Shown here piece after piece: positions 15,120-23,007 of a stretch of 35,936 nucleotides of DNA. This DNA is from Lachnospiraceae bacterium. GTDB lineage: Bacteria > Bacillota > Clostridia > Lachnospirales > Lachnospiraceae. The DNA lies in assembly GCA_028689585.1 (NCBI GenBank), contig JAQVCW010000035.1, positions 1 through 35,936 on the forward strand, read 5' to 3'. The notes below the pieces were generated by a model, which was not told the origin of the DNA, did not search any database, and saw nothing but the letters and a program-made list of their open reading frames with translations. A program made the translations under genes and the position numbers. How positions within the stretch are numbered: position 1 is the stretch's first letter; each line of letters starts with the position of its first letter.

Positions 15120-15940
15120 AACTAAGACATATCGCTATTGTCGGCAGTCTGTTTCCTATCCTCTTTTCTATCGTATTATTCTTTGGGGTTCTGATTAGTG
15201 CCGAGGACGATGACGGGGACAACAGTTACTCCTCTAATTATGCAGGTATGAACCTATCTGCCGAAGTCTTGAAACATCAGCCTATGGTAGAAAAGTATGC
15301 CAGAGAAAATGGTATTTCCGAGTATGTGAATGTGTTGCTGGCAATCATACAAGTGGAAAGTGGCGGTACAGCCGTGGACGTTATGCAAAGTTCTGAAAGT
15401 TTGGGACTACCGCCCAACTCATTAGATACAGAAAGCTCAATCAAGCAGGGGTGTCAATATTTTGCGTCCCTGCTTTCTTCCTGCAAAAATCAAAGTATCA
15501 GTGATATAAATGTCGTGATACAGTCCTATAACTATGGCGGTGGCTATGTGGGATATGTGGCAGGGAACGGGAAAAAACATACATTCAATCTTGCGGAAAA
15601 TTTCGCAAGGGATAAATCGGGCGGAAAGAAAGTAACCTATACGAACCCTATCGCCGTGGCGAAGAATGGGGGATGGCGTTATGGCTATGGAAATATGTTC
15701 TATGTGGAGCTTGTGAACCAGTACCTTATCATCAATCAAGTATCGGGCAAATTGGCACAAAAGATAATGAATGAAGCCTTGAAATATCAAGGCTGGAAGT
15801 ATGTGTATGGTGGCAGTAACCCGAACACCTCTTTTGATTGTAGCGGACTGACACAGTGGTGCTATGGCAAGGCTGGTATCTCTTTACCGAGAACGGCACA
15901 AGCACAGTATGACGCAACATAGCATATCCCATTATCGCAG
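15116..15940 (+). pseudogene. Orf14-like lytic transglycosylase / NlpC-P60 protein, truncated
   Basis: Transfer-channel wall hydrolase with an N-terminal membrane anchor, a lysozyme-like domain (VLLAIIQVESGG, then SYNYGGGYVGYV) and the first part of an NlpC/P60 domain (YVYGGSNPNTSFDCSGL, catalytic Cys). It stops at TAG (15920-15922) where relatives read TQHIPLS; the codons after the stop still read HIPLS, so the stop looks like CAG to TAG. Sequence beyond about 15940 is a rearrangement junction, so the catalytic His part is lost. The start codon overlaps the Orf15 fragment stop. Confidence 0.85.
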
Positions 15941-15945
15941 GCAAG

Positions 15946-16368
15946 CCTATGTTCCATACGTCTAGCCCTATGTCGTATGAACAGATACGGTCTGCGGAAA
16001 ATCCTGCGTCCCATACTTTGACTGTCGCCAGCATTCAAACTGAACATACTCATTAAATCGCCTAGCTTCATGTAGATACCTGCGAAACACACTATCTGCA
16101 AGAACGCCACCATAAAGAACGGGTAGTCTGTAGAAATGTTGTAGAACATACTGGAAATACTAAAGGCTACCGTGACAATCAGCGTAATACCTGCCCTTGT
16201 CATAATGGTGTTAAACACTCTTACGATTGCCTGCTTTGCCATGCTCTCATAGCTCGGTATCATACTTAATAGAAAACTGATAGGCAGGAACATAGAGAAG
16301 ATAATAAAAAGTATCTGGCTGAATAACATCATACCCGTAAGCAAGAATACAAATATCGTGATATCATT
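15946..16368 (-). pseudogene. Orf15-like transfer membrane protein, middle fragment
   Basis: Hydrophobic segments (FSQILFIIFSMFLPISFLL and FFMVAFLQIVCFAGIYM) followed by GDLMSMFSLNAGDSQ and RRPYLFIRHRARRMEHRLA, as in the VirB6-like Orf15 of Tn916. The N-terminal half is missing, replaced by an Orf21 start through a junction around 16361-16368 (shared AATGATAT). The C-terminal half is the inverted block next door. Confidence 0.8.
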
Positions 16369-16670
16369 CGTGCCAGCTTTTGACGGTGCAGTAACTGTTT
16401 GAAACGGTCATAGCAGAAGCGATAATACAGAAAAGCGACCAATGCACAAACACCAGTCGCTATCAGTAAGGTTATGAAGTTGTAAGTGGAAAGCGTCAGT
16501 CCATTATTTAACAAGCTGAACTGCTCCCAATCGGTACGCATGAGCTGTTTTAGGTTCAGTAGCAGAATAACCGCTAGGAACAGAAACAGAAGCGTACCCA
16601 TTGAAAAGCGGTACACAAGGCTCTTGTCGCTGGCTCTGATACGGTGTCCTTTGTTCAAAATCATTTTCAT
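16362..16670 (-). pseudogene. Orf21-like FtsK-type coupling protein, N-terminal fragment
   Basis: About 103 residues of the membrane-anchored start of the Tn916 coupling ATPase: two hydrophobic helices (FSMGTLLFLFLAVILLL and FITLLIATGVCALVAFLYY) and the conserved YDRFKQLLHRQKLARMI. The ATPase domain is deleted; the frame runs into Orf15 DNA and stops. The genes between (relaxase, ArdA-type, VirB4-type) are gone. Confidence 0.8.
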
Positions 16671-16694
16671 AAATCAATCACTTTCTTTGCATGG

Positions 16695-16730
16695 AAAAAG
16701 CAGTCAATCTCTAAAGACTAACTGCTTTTT
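16695..16730. terminator. Bidirectional terminator
   Basis: Perfect 10-bp arms AAAAAGCAGT (16695-16704) and ACTGCTTTTT (16721-16730). A-rich and T-rich edges allow termination in both directions. It separates the hydrolase from the Orf21 fragment. Confidence 0.85.
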
Positions 16731-16755
16731 GTAATGCAAGATATTAAATTCTTAA

Positions 16756-17820
16756 TTAAGACTTACAAAATGTACTTGCTATATCAAAAACTCTTTGTAA
16801 TCCATTAGATACAGTGCCCGTAAAGATGTACTGTAAATAGTTCAAATCATGGTCATGTTTTGAAAACGTAAAAATATGCAAGTTTGATTTCCCCCATTTT
16901 TTAAAATCATTACAAATTTTATCAATGTCAGAGATAGGAATATTTGCGTCATCTTCGCCTTGAAAAATATATATAGGCACAGTCAACGAATACATGATTG
17001 ATGATATACTAGGCAAAGCAAAATGTTCCTTACACCATTTTGAAGTTATTTGAACAGAATAATTATTTTTCAACCATTCATCATTATTGTCTTCAATAGC
17101 TTGAAATACTTGCTTTTTATAATCTGCCATTTGTAAGGCGAAATCATTTTGTGTAAGTTTTCCGTCTTTATCTATATCCAAGTCTTCAAATTCAATATTT
17201 GGAAAAAGAGAAGAACGGACGTTTAATTTATCAAGGATAAAATCTGTTTTTTCTATAAATCCTTTCTCTCTGCAATCAAAATACTTACACATATTAACCA
17301 TTGAACTGCCACCGCTCAACTGCCAATCGAGAGTATGCTTCATATTTTCATAAGCGAAACTCAAAAGTAACAATCCCTCAATGTCATTACACTGTGTACT
17401 TACCAACGGGATAATGGTAGCTCCTTCGCTAATTCCCATAAGCAATATTTTAGATTTTTTAAATTGCGGTAATGTCTTTATATGATTTTTGACAGTTATA
17501 ATATCTTGAATAGATGTTGACGGACAATAAGTTGCATATTCCTCATTGTTGACAGACACAAAATATGGTGGAACATCTGATATACTACATCCTCTTGTAT
17601 TCCAGCGACAAAAGGCAATATTACGCTTACAAAATTCATCAACAAATAAATCAAAATAATTAAACGCTTTTCCAGCAATCTCTCTATGATTATCGTAAGT
17701 ATTAGCACCGCTCCCTTGACAAAAAATGATAACACTTTCACTGTTTTCTGGATAATCTATTTTAACATCAAGATTGTAATTATCGTGTGTCTGAACTTGA
17801 ACTATTTTTGTTTGTATCAT
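16756..17820 (-). CDS. Alpha/beta hydrolase with an internal EF-hand-like loop
   Basis: 354 residues, no signal peptide. The nucleophile elbow is GISEG (Ser131); GEDDANIP (about 288-295) supplies the acid and SKHDHD (about 320-325) the His. FCQGSGANTYDN near the N-terminus resembles the oxyanion loop. A cap-like insert holds DIDKDGKLTQND (215-226), an exact fit to the calcium-binding EF-hand loop D-x-D-x-D-G-x-L-x-x-x-D. Substrate unknown; an esterase or peptide hydrolase is possible. The ATG at 17820 is used because AGGAG is 10 bases upstream. It is AT-richer than the host genes and sits where Tn916 has Orf22, so it is cargo. Confidence 0.85.
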   Translation of the reverse strand: MIQTKIVQVQTHDNYNLDVKIDYPENSESVIIFCQGSGANTYDNHREIAGKAFNYFDLFVDEFCKRNIAFCRWNTRGCSISDVPPYFVSVNNEEYATYCPSTSIQDIITVKNHIKTLPQFKKSKILLMGISEGATIIPLVSTQCNDIEGLLLLSFAYENMKHTLDWQLSGGSSMVNMCKYFDCREKGFIEKTDFILDKLNVRSSLFPNIEFEDLDIDKDGKLTQNDFALQMADYKKQVFQAIEDNNDEWLKNNYSVQITSKWCKEHFALPSISSIMYSLTVPIYIFQGEDDANIPISDIDKICNDFKKWGKSNLHIFTFSKHDHDLNYLQYIFTGTVSNGLQRVFDIASTFCKS

Positions 17821-17910
17821 TAGCCTCACACTCCTAAAAATTCTAAGATTTTCACAGGACTATCATATCATTTTCCAGTATTGCCGACAATGAAAATATA
17901 GTTTATTACC

Positions 17911-18147
17911 TTACTTTTTCGGCTGTCCCTGCGGATTGTTGTTCTGTCGATTTCCTGCTGGCTGGTTGCCTTTGTTCTTCAATACAATATCGTCAGCCTT
18001 GATATACCAGTCCACGTCAGCTCCTCTAAAGTTGGCGTTTGCTACCGTATCGGCTATGGGATTGATAAGCTCCACCTCGGCATTGTAAGGGTAGTCCTTG
18101 ACGGCTACATCAGCAGGGATTGACACTTGTATCATGCGTTCCTGCAC
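17911..18147 (-). pseudogene. Orf23-like (YdcP/DUF961 type) protein, C-terminal fragment
   Basis: The segment ERMIQVSIPADV... AEVELINPIADTVANANF... GADVDWYIKADDIVLKN is the C-terminal part of the small Tn916 Orf22/Orf23 family. Its N-terminal part is missing: upstream DNA belongs to a surface protein gene, with the junction near 18140-18147. Confidence 0.8.
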
Positions 18148-18464
18148 ACTGCATTTGAGGTCATTTCGACTATCTGGTCGGCACTCATGCGTGTGCCTGC
18201 GTCAGCTCTTGTCTTGTAGCCGTTTCTAAAGTCGGCGTTAATGTCAATACAGTAAGCGTCCTCGCCCTCAACGGTCAAATGTCCCTCATTAAAGGTTGAA
18301 CCGATAGAGCCGTCATTCATTACTTTTTCAACGATACCGACACGCTCTTTCGATTCCGTCCAGTATTGCCTGCTCTCGGCATGAACAATGGTACTCGGCA
18401 GGGCGGTAACGATAGTCGCAAAGGCTAGGAAGCCCATACATAATCGTTTTAATATCTTTTTCAT
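18132..18464 (-). pseudogene. Thioester/VaFE-type surface protein, N-terminal fragment
   Basis: Signal peptide (MKKILKRLCMGFLAFATIV to HAES) followed by a domain start with AYCIDINADFRNGYKTRA, where the Cys fits the thioester-forming residue of Gram-positive adhesin tip domains found in conjugative elements. About 100 residues remain before the frame runs into Orf23 DNA and stops. AGGAGC precedes the ATG at 18464; upstream in-frame codons to 18542 lack a ribosome site. Confidence 0.7.
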
Positions 18465-18916
18465 AATTCTTAATGCTCCTTTCATTTTGGTAATAAAATA
18501 GCCGTCCACTCGGAACGGCTGGAAATAGAAAAGGAACGTCATTTTAGGCGTTCCATAGTCTATCTGTTATTCAATTTTTTCTTGTTTCAATACTGATGTG
18601 TTTTTGATGTAAGTCTGCATGTCTCGGACAATCTCTTATATCAAAGCTCAATCCGTAGTAGTAATTTGGTAGTATTTTAATAGTGCTAAGTCCTTAAATA
18701 TTCCGTAAAATCAATGGTTTTGGTAGATAATTGAAATAAATATCATATTTCCAATCATGTCTCTATTGTATGCATTTTGAAGAAAATATTCAACATAAGT
18801 TTTGGTGGAAAATAAATGTATGGAATGGTAGAATACAGAAGAAACCAAAAGTTAATGAAGGTGAAAAAATGTGACAGCCATTTTCAGGCTGGAATGATAT
18901 TACGGGGGCAGGAACA
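18465..18916. other. Element right end and host flank
   Basis: No gene. It contains GTAGTAAT (18658-18665), shared with the int end, and AAGTCC followed by an AT-rich stretch, consistent with the terminal region of the element. From about 18740 the DNA is AT-rich host sequence leading to the next gene. Confidence 0.5.
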
Positions 18917-19708
18917 ATGATGAAAGAGACATTAGGAATAAAGATAATTGATGAAAACGGAATGGTACGAAAAGAGCAGCGGGGAGAAAACCAGTTAACT
19001 CTTATTTATCCGGAGAAATATGCGGAAAATGACCAGATTATCATCGAGAGCAGCCAGGTACCGGCGGCGCTGCGGGTATCGCTGGATGATACGATACCGC
19101 CGGCTTATATCTGGCTGACAAAGCCAGCTATGACTTATACCATACCCTTTGGCGAACCGGGAGAAGCATATCCAAGAGAAGCGTTTGGGGGCAGCATGCA
19201 TTTCATCCGTGTGGAGCAGGTGCCGGAAGAGATCTGGAATACCTGTCGGAATATCAGTGAAAACTCTCTGGATCAAAAGGGAGAGGTGAGCTGTTATCCG
19301 CATTGTACGGCTACGGTAGAGACTAGGGACGAATCGGTATTTGCTGCGCGCAACACCATAGACGGACGCTTTGAGAATACGGATCATGGAAAATGGCCCT
19401 ACACCAGTTGGGGTGACAATGAGGATCCGGATGCCCAGATCCAGATAGATTTTGGACGTACGGTGGAAGCGGAACGGGTTGAGATCGTACTGCGTGCAGA
19501 TTTCCCGCACGATAACTACTGGCAGGAAGCCACATTGGAATTTTCTGACGGCAGCACACTTCTTTTAGAGCTGCGAAAGACAGGAGAGAAACAGGCATTT
19601 GCCTTTCCGCCGAAGAAAACAGAGTGGGTTCGTCTGACGCACCTGATCAAATCTCAGGAACCGTCCCCCTTCCCGGCACTCAGCCAGTGGTGTGTGTTTG
19701 GAAGATGA
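18917..19708 (+). CDS. Discoidin-like (F5/8 type C fold) carbohydrate-binding protein
   Basis: 263 residues, no signal peptide. The C-terminal part (about 130-263) has the layout of a galactose-binding-like domain: NTIDGRFENTDHGKWPYTSWG, AQIQIDFGRTVEAERVEIVLRADF, YWQEATLEFSDGS and a final WVRLTHL... SQWCVFGR. The N-terminal part is a beta-rich region that also looks like a ligand-binding module. No catalytic motif is seen, so function is unknown; sugar or polymer sensing is a guess. GGCAGGAAC before the ATG is a weak ribosome site. It stands alone between two mobile elements. Confidence 0.65.
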   Translation: MMKETLGIKIIDENGMVRKEQRGENQLTLIYPEKYAENDQIIIESSQVPAALRVSLDDTIPPAYIWLTKPAMTYTIPFGEPGEAYPREAFGGSMHFIRVEQVPEEIWNTCRNISENSLDQKGEVSCYPHCTATVETRDESVFAARNTIDGRFENTDHGKWPYTSWGDNEDPDAQIQIDFGRTVEAERVEIVLRADFPHDNYWQEATLEFSDGSTLLLELRKTGEKQAFAFPPKKTEWVRLTHLIKSQEPSPFPALSQWCVFGR

Positions 19709-19819
19709 TTGCCTTAATATGGCATTTGAAAAAATAGCTGGTACATTCCTGTGACTTCAGTCGTGAGTTAGCCAGCAGAAATTTTATTGTTACAAAAGAA
19801 CAAAAGTTCGATAAAACAC

Positions 19820-19848
19820 TTGCATAATGATACGACATATGGTATGAT
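19820..19848 (+). promoter_or_regulatory. tnpA promoter placed for a leaderless mRNA
   Basis: TTGCAT at 19820-19825, 17-bp spacer, TATGAT at 19843-19848. The tnpA ATG begins at 19855, where transcription should start, and no Shine-Dalgarno is present. Confidence 0.6.
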
Positions 19849-19854
19849 ATAGAT

Positions 19855-20283
19855 ATGGAAAAACTATATGATTTACCAATTGAAAATAATTTAACATATG
19901 GTCGTGGATATGTATACTCTCTTCAATATCACATTGTGTGGTGCACGAAATATCGTAAAAAAGTATTATGCAATGGTATGGATGAGAAATGTAAGGAACT
20001 GCTGTACGGCCTGGCAAAGGACTACCAGTTCACCATACTGGCAATGGAGGTAATGCCGGAACAGATACATATGCTGGTAGACTGCAAGCCTCAGTTCATG
20101 ATTTCGGACATGATCAAGATCTTTAAGGGAAACCTGGCAAGAAGGCTGTTTCTGGATCATCCGGAGCTGAAAAAGGAACTATGGGGAGGACATCTGTGGA
20201 ATCCTTCTTACTGCGTGGTAACCGTCAGTGACCGGAGCAGACAGCAGGTGGAGCATTATATTGCGACCCAGAAAACCAAATGA
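19855..20283 (+). CDS. tnpA: IS200/IS605 Y1 transposase TnpA
   Basis: 142-residue single-strand DNA transposase. The fold signatures are present (YHIVWCTKYRKKVL, the metal site, and GGHLWNPSYCVVTV). The nucleophile should be Tyr135 in HYIATQ. The metal motif reads Q70-I-H72 where most members have His-x-His, so the first ligand is Gln. Full length, no frameshift. tnpB starts 14 bp downstream. Confidence 0.9.
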   Translation: MEKLYDLPIENNLTYGRGYVYSLQYHIVWCTKYRKKVLCNGMDEKCKELLYGLAKDYQFTILAMEVMPEQIHMLVDCKPQFMISDMIKIFKGNLARRLFLDHPELKKELWGGHLWNPSYCVVTVSDRSRQQVEHYIATQKTK

Positions 20284-20297
20284 GCAGGTGATCAGGA

Positions 20298-20715
20298 ATG
20301 AACAGGGCATACAAGTACAGGATCTATCCAAATAAGGAACAGGAACAACTGCTTTCCAGTACATTTGGAAGCTGTCGGTTTGTTTACAATCAGATACTGG
20401 CACTGCAGGCGGCGAATTACAAGGCAGGGATAAAACATCTGTCACGGTTCGATGCAAACAAATATGTAAATAACACGTTAAAAAAAGAATATCCCTTTTT
20501 AAAAGAGGTGGATAAATTTACCCTGACAAATGCCGTATATGCGTTGGAGAATGGATATCAGAAGTTCTTCAAAAAGCAGAGCTGATATCCCAGATTCAAG
20601 AAGAAACACCGGGCAAAAAGAAGCTATGCCACTAATTTTACAAATGGAAATATCGTGGTGGAAGAAACATATATGAAACTTCCCAAGCTGAAAAAGATAA
20701 AGGCATCCGTACCGT
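20298..20715 (+). pseudogene. tnpB: TnpB, N-terminal fragment with premature stop
   Basis: Begins MNRAYKYRIYPNKEQEQLL, typical of TnpB. A TGA at 20583-20585 interrupts the frame between FFKKQS and YPRFKKKHRAKRSYATNF, where relatives have a single residue. The frame goes on to KLKKIKASV and is then lost at about 20710. No RuvC or zinc-ribbon part remains, so nuclease activity is impossible. Confidence 0.9.
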
Positions 20716-20861
20716 TCATAAGCTCTCGCCCTCCTTGCAGGTGTAGTCGGGGATGGGGCTATCTATTTCCCGACAGCCCCTTCTCGTCGGGCGTAGCCCG
20801 TTCATCTTGACCGTTGACTGGCTCGGCTGGTTTCTGCTTTTCTGCAAGGCTTTGTGATAAC

Positions 20862-21022
20862 TTATACATTCAGTTGTTTTACTCTGATAAGCGTTTCTTG
20901 CTTGCACTTCGGGCAGAACAGCGGGAAGCGTTCAAGCACGTATCACTTCGTATCTTCACCCGCGTTTTATTCCCGCAGGTGGGGCATAAGAGCCATCCGT
21001 CGTTTTCCGTCACATATTTCAT
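20862..21022 (-). pseudogene. Cysteine-rich KTR-domain protein, frameshifted
   Basis: Reads MKYVTENDGWLLCPTCGNKTRVKIRSDT, then after a 1-base loss LERFPLFCPKCKQETLIRVKQ. Together these give the two CxxC zinc knuckles of the small KTR protein found in Tn1549-type elements. The missing base falls between the Asp-Thr and Leu-Glu-Arg codons. The start lies just after the neighbouring secreted-protein gene on the same strand. Confidence 0.7.
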
Positions 21023-21033
21023 AGGCGCTCGCT

Positions 21034-21663
21034 TTATTCAACAGCGCCATGTGCAAGAATCTTGTCCGCTTTTGCTTGCGTAAGCAATCCATCTTTGACT
21101 TGCTGTATCAAGTATTTTTCAACAGCCTGTGTTGCTTCTTCTGCCGTATCGAAATGCCCTAAATCCATTGTTGAGCCGTCCGGCAAAGTAATAATCGTTG
21201 AGCCGGGAGCCGATACGGGCGGGTCATTCGCTTCTGGGCCAAACTCCCCAGAGAGCAAGCCACCGGCTGGCAATGTGATTGTCTTTGTAAAACGGTGTCC
21301 TTGCTTCATTAAATCAAGCTGTTCCTGCCATTTTGAATAGAGAGCATCCACATCTTTCTGCGTCCATTCGCGGCAAACATAAACATCATTATCATTTTTG
21401 TACCAGAATGATTTGTCACCGCTGTCTGCAAGCCCTTGATAATAGGTACGTTCCTGTTTCATCCAGTCCTCATATTCGCTGACTTCCCAAAACTCCGGTT
21501 TGTCCTCCGCTTCACCTCCCGGAACAAGGAAATCCTTACCGTCTGAATTGGAACTTTCAGAGTTACTCGCCGGAGTGCTTGCATTAGCTGCAACCGCCAT
21601 TCCACCAACGGTTAAAGCCATGACCGCAAGGACAGTCACTAACAACAAAGATTTGTGCTTCAT
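21034..21663 (-). CDS. Secreted protein of unknown function from an integrative element
   Basis: 209 residues with a clear signal peptide (MKHKSLLLVTVLAVMALTV to ANAS) and a Ser/Asn-rich linker. A domain rich in Tyr/Trp and acidic residues follows (about 55-125), then a Pro/Gly linker and a C-terminal helical segment with QQVKDGLLTQAKADKIL. GGAGGT lies just before the ATG. The neighbours, a VanS-like kinase piece upstream and a KTR remnant downstream, suggest an accessory of a two-component system, perhaps a cell-envelope stress module. No family is firmly recognised. Confidence 0.7.
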   Translation of the reverse strand: MKHKSLLLVTVLAVMALTVGGMAVAANASTPASNSESSNSDGKDFLVPGGEAEDKPEFWEVSEYEDWMKQERTYYQGLADSGDKSFWYKNDNDVYVCREWTQKDVDALYSKWQEQLDLMKQGHRFTKTITLPAGGLLSGEFGPEANDPPVSAPGSTIITLPDGSTMDLGHFDTAEEATQAVEKYLIQQVKDGLLTQAKADKILAHGAVE

Positions 21664-21783
21664 AGTATTACCTCCAATAAATTATTTGCACTTTCTTAAG
21701 TGCAAACATAGAATAGCACGCTCATGTGGAGTGTATATGGAATGTACATGGAATTTACATGGAATTATAGCAATATTAAGCTG

Positions 21784-22782
21784 TTATAATTCGATGGAAA
21801 AACGCATACCTAATGGGTTTTCCATAGGGCAAAATGAGTAAGAACATTTTAGCGCATTTAGAATGGACGCAACAATATATAACCCCAAGCCATTCCCGCC
21901 ATCATCACGGGTTCGGGCATAGTCAGGGCGATAGAAAGGCTCGAAAATGCGATTTAAGTGTTCTTCGGAAATCGGGGAACACTCGTTTTCCACCCTTAAT
22001 GTTCTCCCGTCAATGTAAACAGATATTTCACCGTTAGAATCGGTGTATGAAATTGCATTTGAGAGAACATTTGAGAGAGCTTTCGCAAACATTTTAGGCG
22101 GTATGCAAACGGTGAAATGCTGTGGCAAGTCTAAATGAAACTGCTTCCCATTTGCTTGCGCGATTAGCTCGTATTGACCGCATAATTCTGTCAGATATGG
22201 CACAGCGTCAAACTCATGTGCCTGTTCGTCTGAAATGGCAGCGTTTAATTTTGACGCATCTAATATCTCTGAAATCATCTTTCCAAGCTGCTCGGTTTGC
22301 TCTTTGCACAGCGGCAAAAAGGTACTATAATCCTTATATTTGCCAACTTCCATAATCATATTTTCAAGCATGGCATTAAGAGCGGTGACGGGCGTTTTCA
22401 ACTCATGGGAGGCTGCCCGAAGAAAATCAACTTTTTGTTTTTCCGCTTCACTTACACGGTCTTTTTCTTCTTTCAGATGCTCAATAGTGGAAAGCAGTTT
22501 TTGATATAATTCGTTTACACTTTTTGATAACATTCCGACGTTTCCCGTCTGTCGGAAGGTCAGGATGCTTGTATTGGAGCACTTCCAGGAAACGGCAAGG
22601 TTATTATTATTCAGTTTTAAGTTATATGTGCTGTCCAGCTTTATGGAAGCCTTCGCAGCCGACAGGGCAGGAGCTGCCTGCGCGGAAGTTTTGGACGGAA
22701 ATACTGTCAAAAACAAAACCAGAACAAAACACATTAAATAAAGATTATTAAATATTTTTTTCTTAGGTATTATAAACTTCAT
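21784..22782 (-). CDS. Chimeric frame: exported Ig-like N-terminus fused to a VanS-like histidine kinase
   Basis: Residues 1-75: signal peptide (YLMCFVLVLFLTVFPS, SAQA cleavage) and the start of a bacterial Ig-like (Big_2) domain (AAKASIKLDSTYNLKLNN, VSWKCSNTSIL). From about 78 on: cytoplasmic half of a histidine kinase with the phospho-acceptor His126 in SHELKTP, an N box (LSNVLSNAISYTDSNG) and a G box (DDGGNGLGLY). The kinase lacks its own sensor and membrane helices. The junction (near 22545-22560) keeps the frame. A signal peptide would send the kinase out of the cytoplasm, so function is doubtful. GAGGAAAT precedes the ATG. Confidence 0.75.
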   Translation of the reverse strand: MKFIIPKKKIFNNLYLMCFVLVLFLTVFPSKTSAQAAPALSAAKASIKLDSTYNLKLNNNNLAVSWKCSNTSILTFRQTGNVGMLSKSVNELYQKLLSTIEHLKEEKDRVSEAEKQKVDFLRAASHELKTPVTALNAMLENMIMEVGKYKDYSTFLPLCKEQTEQLGKMISEILDASKLNAAISDEQAHEFDAVPYLTELCGQYELIAQANGKQFHLDLPQHFTVCIPPKMFAKALSNVLSNAISYTDSNGEISVYIDGRTLRVENECSPISEEHLNRIFEPFYRPDYARTRDDGGNGLGLYIVASILNALKCSYSFCPMENPLGMRFSIEL

Positions 22783-22807
22783 TTGTAATTTCCTCTATTT
22801 TTTTAAT

Positions 22808-22900
22808 TTATCGGAAGATAATATCATAAACATTTTCGCAAATAAACAGTCTGACTTTTGGCACAGATCGGGACTTTTGCTTTTCTTTTGTTTTCATCAT
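22808..22900 (-). CDS. Possible small leader peptide gene (30 aa)
   Basis: Starts MMKTKEKQKSRSVPKV and ends CENVYDIIFR: basic N-terminal half, hydrophobic C-terminal half. GAAGGAGAAC is well placed before the ATG at 22900, a promoter lies upstream at 22948-22976, and a 7-bp hairpin lies in between. It ends 26 bp before the chimeric kinase frame. No family recognised; could be a leader peptide or chance. Confidence 0.35.
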   Translation of the reverse strand: MMKTKEKQKSRSVPKVRLFICENVYDIIFR

Positions 22901-22914
22901 AAGGTTCTCCTTCT

Positions 22915-22936
22915 TAGTGTCTTTACAAGGACACTA
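22915..22936 (-). promoter_or_regulatory. Leader hairpin
   Basis: Perfect arms TAGTGTC (22915-22921) and GACACTA (22930-22936), just after the predicted minus-strand start of transcription. On the + strand it is followed by five T residues and could end transcripts in that direction. Confidence 0.5.
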
Positions 22937-22947
22937 TTTTTAATTTG

Positions 22948-22976
22948 ATTTTACCACCATAATATTTAACATGCAA
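22948..22976 (-). promoter_or_regulatory. Promoter upstream of the small ORF and Ig-like gene
   Basis: On the minus strand: TTGCAT (complement of 22971-22976), 17-bp spacer, TAAAAT (complement of 22948-22953). Confidence 0.55.
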
Positions 22977-23007
22977 TCTTATTTTATATTTGGGGAGTGG
23001 CAAAATT

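Larger units (their letters stand above)
14370..15945. other. Inverted segment inside the element
   Basis: A block of about 1.58 kb is on the + strand while its flanks are on the - strand. Its ends are the short inverted repeat CTTGC (14370-14374) / GCAAG (15941-15945), and gene order across both junctions can be rebuilt by flipping the block. Confidence 0.75.
11640..18740. mobile_element. Degenerate Tn916-family integrative conjugative element
   Basis: Approximate ends. Recombination genes (int, xis) and regulatory orf8/orf7-like genes are intact on the minus strand. Transfer genes are only fragments, in the Tn916 order surface protein-Orf23-Orf21-Orf15-Orf14, with large deletions and one inversion. 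A GTAGTAAT motif, possible integrase arm site, occurs near both ends (11813-11820 and 18658-18665), and GTAGTAAAT/ATTTACTAC is an inverted pair at 11802-11835. No resistance gene is seen. It should be non-transmissible but may still excise. Exact attL and attR were not resolved. Confidence 0.8.
19735..20715 (+). mobile_element. IS200/IS605-family element, right part lost
   Basis: Left-end region with a wobble hairpin around GTGACTTCAGTC (about 19750-19765), tnpA, and the first third of tnpB. The rest of tnpB and the right end are cut off at about 20705-20720 by debris of another element. It cannot move on its own. Confidence 0.8.
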
